A DNA stretch of 64,000 nucleotides from NCBI GenBank assembly GCA_028277645.1, contig JANQFV010000002.1:1-64000 (forward strand), written 5' to 3'. Both the position numbers and the translations under genes were made by a program. Source of the stretch: Phycisphaerae bacterium. Its GTDB lineage: Bacteria; Planctomycetota; Phycisphaerae; UBA1845; Fen-1342. This document shows positions 58,402-64,000 of this stretch, one piece after another. Positions within the stretch are counted from its first letter, which is position 1. Every line of letters begins with the position of its first letter. The notes below the pieces were generated by a model. It worked only from the letters and a program-made list of their open reading frames with translations. It searched no databases and was not told the origin of the DNA.

Positions 58402-61400
58402 ATGCGCTGGATGTTGGTTGTTGGTATTTGTGTCTGTTGCGCGCCGCTCGCGTTGGGCAACAGCGGTGCCCCGGACCCCACCATGCTCGACCTGCGGGCC
58501 GAGTATCCGGACGTGCAGTTCTACTCGGACGGAATGGGGCTGTCCCGCATCTACGGTACACAGTTCGCGTTTGGGGACTCGCCCGAGGACACGGCGGCCG
58601 CGTTCGTGACGCAGTACGCGCCACTCTTCGGCGCGCGGCAGGCCGAGCTTACCGCGGGTAACCACTTCAATCGGGCGTACACGCAGTCGATGATGTCCGA
58701 CCCGGAGACCGGCGGGACGAAGTTCACGCTCGTGTACTACGCGCAGGTGAAGGACGGCCTCCCGGTTTACGGCGCGGATCTGCGTCTGCTCGTGCGTAAC
58801 ACGGAGGGCTTCCCGCTCGTGCTGGCCGCGAACAGTTGCCGCGATCTGAAGGACTTCACGATCCCGACGGGCGCGCTGGGCAATCTGGCCGAAGGCAATG
58901 CCTACGCCGAGGCGCTGGTCTTCGAGCCGGGGCTGGTGCACCTCACCGAAGCAGAGCCCGTGATTTGGGCGGGCACGTACGGGTCGAAGTGGGCGCCGAC
59001 GCTGGCGCTGAAGTTTGAGGGCAACGGGGCCAACGCGGATGGCGAGCCGCAGCGCTGGCGCTTCATCGCCGATGGTCTGACGGGTGAACTCATCCACACC
59101 GAATCGCTCATCCACCACGTCGACGTGAGTGGAACCGTCAACGGCATGGCGACCGTGGGCATCGCGGCCGACTTCTGCAACCCTGAGGTCTCGACGGGTA
59201 TGCCGTATGCGGAGGTGTGCATCATTGGCGGAAGCTGCACGTTTGCTGACGTCGATGGCAATTTCACGATTCCCCACGGTGGCTCTTCGGCCGTGACGGT
59301 GACGTCGGGGATGCAGGGGCAGTACTTCTACGTCGATAATGTCGCTGGCAGTGAAGAGACGCTGACGATGGGCGTGACGCCGCCGGGGCCGGCCGACTTC
59401 CTGCACAACGCGGCCAACACGAGCGAGTCGATCCGCGCGCAGGTGAACGGCTACATTCAGGCGAACATCATCCGCGACTGGGTGCTGGCGCATCATCCGA
59501 CGTACCCGACAATCTCGACGCAGACGAACTTCCCGGTGTATGTGATGCGCACCGATGGCTATTGTCCCGGGAATGCCTGGTATGACGGGTTCTCGATCAA
59601 CTTCTGCGCGGCGGGCAGCGGATACGCTAACACGGCCTGGCAGAGCGTCGTTCACCACGAGTACGGGCACCACGGCGTCGAGACAGGTGGCTCCGGACAG
59701 GGCGAATACGGCGAGGGCATGAGCGACGTCTTTGCCATGCTTACCGTCGACGATCCGGTCCTTGGTGATGGATTCACCGGCACTTGTGGTACCGGCATCC
59801 GCAACGCGGACAATACGCTTCAGTACCCGTGCGACAACCCCGGGTCGATTCACTACTGCGGTCAGATCCTCTCCGGTTGTGTGTGGGAAACGCGTGAGGC
59901 GCTCGTGACGTCCGGATTCACGCCGGACTACTACCTGCCGCTGCTTTCGACGCTGTCGATTAACTCGATCCTGCTGCACAGCGGTAGCTCGATCACGCCG
60001 GCGATCTACACGGATTTCCTTACGCTGGACGACGACAACGGCGATCTGAGCGACGGTACGCCGCACGAGCCGGAGATCACGACCGGCTTCAACCTGCACA
60101 GCATGGTTCCGGGGCCACCGCCGGCGAACGATGATTGCGCGCTCGCGATAGCGGCCTGCCCGGGCGAGAGCTACGTCGGAAGCACGAGCAACGCGACAAA
60201 CGACGCGAATGCCAGTTGTGCAACCAGCAACAACAGTCCGGATGTCTGGTACACCTACACGCCGGGCACCAACGGCACGCTGACCGCCAGCCTCTGTAAC
60301 GGCACGGCATACGACTCCGCGATGTCGATCTACAGCGGTTGCCCGGGCACGCTCGGGAACGAGTTGGCGTGCGACGACGACGCGTGCTCGTCCGGTGGTC
60401 CGTCGGAGATTTCCATCGGTGTCACCGCCGGCCTGACATATCTGATTCGCGTTTCCGGCTGGGACAACTCGGCCGGGCCGTACGTCCTGGAGCTTACCGG
60501 GCCGGCGTGCGGCGGTGTGCCGCTCGTGATGACGCTGCCGAACGGCGCCCCGCTGGCCGTGCCGATCGGTTCGCCGGTCACGTTCGATGTGCAGATCGAC
60601 GAGCAGGATGAGACGTATCAGACGGGCTCGGCACAGTTGCACTATCGCTACGATGGCGGCAGCTACCAGACCGCGAGCCTGAGCGATCTCGGTGGCGGCG
60701 CGTTCGAGGCCACGCTGCCGGGCGCGAGCAGTTGCGACGACACGCCGGAGTTCTACATCAGTGCCCAGACGGTTGAGGGTTCGACGGTCAACTTGCCGAA
60801 CACGGCTCCGGCCAGTGTCTTCTCGTCGGTCGTTGGTGACCTGACGGTAATTCTGGACGACAATTTCGAGTCCGACCTCGGCTGGACCGCGGCCAATGTT
60901 GGCGCCAGCAGTGGCGACTGGCAGCGTGGCGTTCCGGTCGACGATCCGAGCTGGGACTATGATCCGGCGGGCGATTCGGACGGCAGCGGTCAGTGCTATC
61001 TCACGCAGAACGAGACCGGCAATACCGACGTCGACAATGGTTCGGTGCTGCTCTACTCGCCGATCATGGACATGTCCGGTGGCGGTGTCACGATCGAGTA
61101 TGACTACTACCTCTACCTGACGAACACCGACGGTAGCGACCGATTGCTGGTCGAAATCAACAGCAACGGTGGCTCGGGTGCCTGGACGGAGATCGCCCGG
61201 CACACGACGCATGGCGGTCTGGCGTGGCGCAACCATACGATCACGCAAGCCGATCTTGACGCCGCCAGCGTTACTCTGACGAGCAACATGCAACTGCGTT
61301 TCACGGCGAATGATGCCGACACGCAGAGCATCGTCGAAGCGGGTGTAGATGCCGTGCTGATCACGGCCTTCGAGTGTCAAGGCGGACCGCCGCAGTACAC

Positions 61401-61872
61401 GCTCACCGCGAACACGAGCGGACAGGGTTCGATCTCGATGAACCCGCCGGGCGGTGTGTATGACGATGGTACGAACGTGACTGTCGAGGCGATTCCGGAT
61501 GCGGACTGGATGTTCGTGGACTGGACCGGCGATTTGAGCGGTTCCACCAACCCGACGAGCATTCTCATCGACGGCGACAAGTCGATCACGGCGAATTTCG
61601 CGGCGGATTGCAATGGCAACCAGGTACCGGATGCTGATGATATCAGCGGCGGCACCAGCACCGACGTGAACAACAACGGCACGCCGGACGACTGCGAGCT
61701 GATCGGTGATATGAACTGCGACGGCTCGGTCGACTTCGGCGATATCAATGTGTTCGTTGACATCCTGGTGAACGGCCTGACGCCGTGCGATCCGGACCGC
61801 GCCGATGTCAATGGCGATGGTTCGATCGACTTCGGCGACATCAACCCGTTCGTGACGCTGCTCACGAGCTAG
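58402..61872 (+). CDS. Secreted fungalysin/thermolysin-like metalloprotease with dockerin-like C-terminus
   Basis: 1156 residues from ATG 58402, with GGAGG before it. Signal peptide 'MLVVGICVCCAPLALG'; FTP/PepSY-type propeptide at ~30-230 ('RIYGTQFAFGDSPEDTAAAF', 'YYAQVKDGLPVYGADLRLL'); zinc site H-E-Y-G-H at 419-423 with third ligand Glu ~438 in 'GEGMSDVFAM', as in M36/M4 peptidases. Then a PPC/CUB-like beta domain (~575-710), a jelly-roll-like region, a divergent InlB-type repeat at ~997-1065 ('YTLTANTSGQGSISMNPPGG') and two dockerin loops at ~1103-1150 ('DMNCDGSVDFGDINVFVDIL', 'DVNGDGSIDFGDINPFVTLL'). Exported protease, terminator directly after. Confidence 0.88.
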   Translation: MRWMLVVGICVCCAPLALGNSGAPDPTMLDLRAEYPDVQFYSDGMGLSRIYGTQFAFGDSPEDTAAAFVTQYAPLFGARQAELTAGNHFNRAYTQSMMSDPETGGTKFTLVYYAQVKDGLPVYGADLRLLVRNTEGFPLVLAANSCRDLKDFTIPTGALGNLAEGNAYAEALVFEPGLVHLTEAEPVIWAGTYGSKWAPTLALKFEGNGANADGEPQRWRFIADGLTGELIHTESLIHHVDVSGTVNGMATVGIAADFCNPEVSTGMPYAEVCIIGGSCTFADVDGNFTIPHGGSSAVTVTSGMQGQYFYVDNVAGSEETLTMGVTPPGPADFLHNAANTSESIRAQVNGYIQANIIRDWVLAHHPTYPTISTQTNFPVYVMRTDGYCPGNAWYDGFSINFCAAGSGYANTAWQSVVHHEYGHHGVETGGSGQGEYGEGMSDVFAMLTVDDPVLGDGFTGTCGTGIRNADNTLQYPCDNPGSIHYCGQILSGCVWETREALVTSGFTPDYYLPLLSTLSINSILLHSGSSITPAIYTDFLTLDDDNGDLSDGTPHEPEITTGFNLHSMVPGPPPANDDCALAIAACPGESYVGSTSNATNDANASCATSNNSPDVWYTYTPGTNGTLTASLCNGTAYDSAMSIYSGCPGTLGNELACDDDACSSGGPSEISIGVTAGLTYLIRVSGWDNSAGPYVLELTGPACGGVPLVMTLPNGAPLAVPIGSPVTFDVQIDEQDETYQTGSAQLHYRYDGGSYQTASLSDLGGGAFEATLPGASSCDDTPEFYISAQTVEGSTVNLPNTAPASVFSSVVGDLTVILDDNFESDLGWTAANVGASSGDWQRGVPVDDPSWDYDPAGDSDGSGQCYLTQNETGNTDVDNGSVLLYSPIMDMSGGGVTIEYDYYLYLTNTDGSDRLLVEINSNGGSGAWTEIARHTTHGGLAWRNHTITQADLDAASVTLTSNMQLRFTANDADTQSIVEAGVDAVLITAFECQGGPPQYTLTANTSGQGSISMNPPGGVYDDGTNVTVEAIPDADWMFVDWTGDLSGSTNPTSILIDGDKSITANFAADCNGNQVPDADDISGGTSTDVNNNGTPDDCELIGDMNCDGSVDFGDINVFVDILVNGLTPCDPDRADVNGDGSIDFGDINPFVTLLTS

Positions 61873-61946
61873 CCAACATCACGGTGCGGCGACGAGCGAT
61901 CAGCACCGACTCGTCGCCCGTCGATATCGGGATGTGTCCCCGCTGG

Positions 61947-61990
61947 CCGCCGGGACGAGCCGCACTGCTCGTTCCGGCGGTTGGTTTTTG
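61947..61990 (+). terminator. Rho-independent terminator of the metalloprotease gene
   Basis: CCGCCGGGACGAGC (61947-61960), loop CGCACT, GCTCGTTCCGGCGG (61967-61980): a 14-bp stem with one G-T pair, followed by TTGGTTTTTG. It lies 75 bases after the protease stop. The best terminator in the window; the SDR gene converges on it from the other side. Confidence 0.85.
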
Positions 61991-62004
61991 AGGGTGGCGC
62001 CGTT

Positions 62005-62703
62005 CTACTTCTTGACGAAGATCGTCTCGCCGGTGGCGCTACCCATTCGTTCGTCGAGGAGAGATTCGATGACGGCTGCCACGTCGTCCGGGTCAAGCGC
62101 GTGCTCGCGTGGAAAATCCGGGAATACGCCGCGCATGAGCTCGGTTTCGACCGCACCCGGCGCGACAGCAAACACGCGGATGTTGTGGGGCTTGCCCTCG
62201 TCGGCGGTGGCGCGGCTGAACAGGTTGACCCACGCTTTGCTTGCGCCGTACACCGAGAAGCCGGGGAACGGGTCGTCCGACGCCCGCGACGAGATGTTGA
62301 CGATCACACCGCCGCCCTGCGCGAGCATGAGCGGCCACGCCGCCCGTGTCAGGTGAAACACGGCGGCGATGTTCACGCGGTAAACGCGTTCGAACTCGTC
62401 GGGCGTGAGATCGACTGTGGGGCTCAGCGGCGCGACGCCGGCGTTGTTGACCAGCACGTTGACAGCACCGAAGCGTTCCCAGGCGGCCGCCACGATGCGC
62501 TGGGCGGCTTCGGGAGATCCGACGTCCGCGTCGACGATCTCGCAGCGGCCCCCCACCTCACGAATCTGCTCGGCGGCGGTCTCAAGGTGCTCCGGGTTGC
62601 GCGCGACGGCGACGATATTCGCCCCGCGCCGTGCAAGTCGCAGGGCGGTGGACAGGCCAATGCCGCGGCTGGCGCCGGTGATGATGCAGGTCAGGTCTTT
62701 CAT
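62005..62703 (-). CDS. SDR-family NAD(P)-dependent oxidoreductase
   Basis: 232 residues, classical short-chain dehydrogenase. 'IITGASRGIGLSTALRLARRG' binds the cofactor, 'VLVNNAGVAPLS' follows, 'VIVNISSRASDDPFPGFSVYGASKAW' carries the catalytic Ser, Tyr and Lys, and 'VAPGAVETELM' is the usual post-catalytic loop. No Asp-36-type residue clearly sets NAD versus NADP. Substrate unknown. Twelve bases separate it from the yhhQ stop, so the two are likely co-transcribed. Confidence 0.9.
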   Translation of the reverse strand: MKDLTCIITGASRGIGLSTALRLARRGANIVAVARNPEHLETAAEQIREVGGRCEIVDADVGSPEAAQRIVAAAWERFGAVNVLVNNAGVAPLSPTVDLTPDEFERVYRVNIAAVFHLTRAAWPLMLAQGGGVIVNISSRASDDPFPGFSVYGASKAWVNLFSRATADEGKPHNIRVFAVAPGAVETELMRGVFPDFPREHALDPDDVAAVIESLLDERMGSATGETIFVKK

Positions 62704-62715
62704 GGGTCGGTCCTC

Positions 62716-63513
62716 TCAGTCGGACGGCTCGTCAGCACCGTCCCAGCCACGGTGCTCGCGGTACGGATCGATCTGAAGATAGCGCGACAGGTAGTGCACG
62801 CCGATGTAGAACGGGACTGTGTCGAGCATCGCCGCCACGAGCTTGAAGATGTAGCCGGAGGCGATGAACACGAACAGTTGCGGCCACAGGGCTTGTTGCT
62901 CATCGATCGGCAAAGCGTGGGCGTAGAAATGAGTAATCAGGATCACCGCCACGGTATCCACGAGCTGACTGACAACTGTCGAGCCGTTGTTCCGCAGCCA
63001 GAGATGCTTTCCCTTCGTCAGCCGCTTCCAGAAGTGAAAGACGAAGACGTCGCAAAACTGGGCGGCGAGGTAGGCGAGCATCGACGCCGCCACGGCGCCG
63101 AAGGTAAGTTGGCGGATGCGGTAGAAGGCCCAGTCGTAGTTCTCCGGCGACGGCAATCCGGTCGCAGGGTCAAGCTGCGGGTCGGGCGGCAGGATTCCGC
63201 CCAACCAGAGGATGAAGACCACCCAGACGTTCAGCAGCAGGCCGATCCAGACAACGAAGGCGGCCCGTTGTCGGCCGTAGAGTTCGCTGATGAAGTCCGT
63301 ACACAGGAATGTGATCGGGTAGGGCAGAACGCCGACGGCGACGATGAACGGGATCGTCACACCGAAGATCGTGAACGACATGTCGATGAAGCGGGCGATG
63401 CCGAGGATGTTCAGCATCGCGAGCGAGCCGAGGAAGATGCCCGCCAGCAGCAGGAACACGCGCTCGCGGCGTTCGTGGAGCCTCGCGTCGGTGTATTCGT
63501 AGGGCAATGACAT
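62716..63513 (-). CDS. yhhQ: Queuosine precursor transporter, YhhQ family
   Basis: 265 residues from ATG 63513 (MSLPYEY). About six membrane helices with the family blocks 'LAMLNILGIARFIDM', 'VGVLPYPITFLCTDFISELYGRQRA' (the T-D-x-x-x-E-x-Y-G motif) and 'FCDVFVFHFWKRLTKGKHLWLRNNGSTVVSQLVDT'. Members import preQ0, preQ1 or queuine for the tRNA queuosine modification. The divergent gene at 63599 is a pterin-synthase-fold relative, which fits a queuosine or pterin theme. There is an inserted Pro-rich loop at ~110-125. Confidence 0.9.
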   Translation of the reverse strand: MSLPYEYTDARLHERRERVFLLLAGIFLGSLAMLNILGIARFIDMSFTIFGVTIPFIVAVGVLPYPITFLCTDFISELYGRQRAAFVVWIGLLLNVWVVFILWLGGILPPDPQLDPATGLPSPENYDWAFYRIRQLTFGAVAASMLAYLAAQFCDVFVFHFWKRLTKGKHLWLRNNGSTVVSQLVDTVAVILITHFYAHALPIDEQQALWPQLFVFIASGYIFKLVAAMLDTVPFYIGVHYLSRYLQIDPYREHRGWDGADEPSD

Positions 63514-63584
63514 GGTGCGACCCGAATTCACGTGTAATCCGCCCCCGTGCCGGCGTCAACGCTGCCTGCGCGGGCGGAGGAGCG

Positions 63585-63590
63585 TACAAT
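63585..63590 (+). promoter_or_regulatory. Putative -10 element very close to the start of the pterin-synthase-like gene
   Basis: TACAAT ends only 8 bases before the ATG at 63599, so a transcript starting from it would have almost no leader. GGAGGAG at 63577-63583 is too far for an ideal ribosome site. Confidence 0.3.
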
Positions 63591-63598
63591 TGTAGACC

Positions 63599-64000
63599 AT
63601 GGTGCGGCTGACGCGTGAAGTGCGGTTCTCGGTTGATCGCGACTGGGCGGGCCACGTTGAGTTCTCGCGGCCCGTGACGAATTCGTGGGCGGGATGGCCG
63701 AGCGCTGTGGGGATCGTGCCGTATCTGCGGCTGCGGGCCACGGTCGCGGGTGAACCGGATCCTGTCACGGGCTATCTGTGCAACATCACCGTGATCGATC
63801 GTCTGCTGCGGAAGCACGCGATTCCGTTTACGGCAGCCGCGCTGCGCGAGCACGGCTGGCGGATGTCAGCGGAGCACCTGCTGGAACATATCTGGGAGCA
63901 GGTGCGTCCGGAGGCACCGTCGAATGCGCCGCTGGTGGCGCTGGAGCTCTGCGCAACGCCCTGCCTGCGTTATGCCATCGAAGCGGAGACACCCGGGATG
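63599..64000 (+). CDS. 6-pyruvoyl-tetrahydropterin-synthase-like protein, cut by the window end
   Basis: 134 residues from ATG 63599, still open at the window end. 'VTNSWAGWPSAVGIVPYLRL' followed by 'RATVAGEPDPVTGYLCNITVID' matches the PTPS/QueD strand pattern (normally C...H-G-H-x-Y...G-x-x-D-P-x-T-G-M-v-x-D). The His residues that bind zinc in QueD and PTPS are absent in the expected places, so this is a divergent, possibly non-zinc member. Neighbour of the YhhQ transporter, divergent by 85 bases. Function uncertain. Confidence 0.6.
   Translation, partial: MVRLTREVRFSVDRDWAGHVEFSRPVTNSWAGWPSAVGIVPYLRLRATVAGEPDPVTGYLCNITVIDRLLRKHAIPFTAAALREHGWRMSAEHLLEHIWEQVRPEAPSNAPLVALELCATPCLRYAIEAETPGM

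Noticed and set aside
58300..61380. A 1026-codon open frame on the minus strand opposite the metalloprotease
   Set aside because: Its product is Arg/Val/Asp-rich with no domain, and the plus-strand frame has a signal peptide, zinc site and dockerin. It is a GC-rich shadow.
61981..63510. A 509-codon plus-strand frame across the SDR and yhhQ genes
   Set aside because: Both minus-strand genes are clear family members covering the whole interval, and the plus-strand product is low-complexity His/Arg/Asp-rich.
1..64000. tRNA, rRNA, CRISPR arrays, insertion sequences
   Set aside because: Looked for T-arm sequences, rRNA-like blocks, regularly spaced direct repeats and transposase motifs by eye; none was convincing.

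Overview
The window reads as one chromosomal stretch of a GC-rich planctomycete, most likely of the Phycisphaerae type. That placement is inferred from gene content: dockerin-like calcium repeats on secreted proteins with no cellulosome, an exosortase/EpsI exopolysaccharide locus, very long TPR and FG-GAP/PQQ-type proteins, an over-long apolipoprotein N-acyltransferase, many lipoproteins, and a FlgI-like domain outside a flagellar locus. No rRNA, tRNA or CRISPR array was seen by eye. Both end genes are cut by the window.

Layout. 1-2.6 kb: end of a TPR protein, a STAS protein, dut, and an alpha/beta hydrolase lipoprotein. 2.7-5.4 kb: an AT-richer insert with a SIR2-TPR gene (possible phage defence) and about 490 bases of unexplained DNA. 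5.4-13.6 kb, minus strand: a tight block HAD phosphatase - psd - pssA - larE - DUF58 - BatD-like - BatA - BatB/BatC. It joins phosphatidylethanolamine synthesis to a Bat (von Willebrand A) membrane system. BatB and BatC form one frame through a repeat that carries a G-quadruplex motif. 13.8-14.7 kb: nadK. 15-17 kb: an AT-richer patch with a dockerin-like protein and a pair made of a membrane protein and a small nucleotidyltransferase. 17.2-20.9 kb: AhpD-like protein, a cluster of dispersed repeats, lnt and a HEAT lipoprotein. 21.1-22.7 kb: a third AT-richer patch with two poorly known genes.

22.8-28 kb, minus: truA, a pteridine-reductase-like SDR, a TPR protein, a lipoprotein and glyA. 28-39 kb, minus: an exopolysaccharide/exosortase operon running Wza-like lipoprotein, exosortase, EpsI, a 1705-residue TPR protein and a Wzc-type tyrosine kinase, with a divergent PglD/NeuD-like acyltransferase. 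40-43.7 kb: two tandem dynamin-like GTPases. 43.7-47.6 kb: FmdB zinc ribbon with two small membrane proteins, then a histidine kinase, a lipoprotein and ispD. 47.8-53.4 kb, plus: FlgI-like/HEAT lipoprotein, rluB, FG-GAP lipoprotein and a sulfatase-like protein, mostly joined by 4-base overlaps. 53.4-61.9 kb: an APH-type phosphotransferase, an HlyD-type adaptor, a PQQ/VCBS membrane protein, and a large fungalysin-like metalloprotease ending in a dockerin and a clear terminator. 62-64 kb: an SDR, a YhhQ queuosine-precursor transporter, and the start of a divergent 6-pyruvoyl-tetrahydropterin-synthase-like gene.

Most genes are housekeeping or envelope genes in compact operons with ATGA or GTGA overlaps. 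The accessory signal sits in the three AT-richer patches, the dispersed GC-rich repeats and the exosortase locus. The likeliest candidates for something undescribed are the SIR2-TPR gene with its noncoding flank, the membrane-protein/nucleotidyltransferase pair, the P-ring-like lipoprotein, and the repeat-made BatB-BatC fusion.
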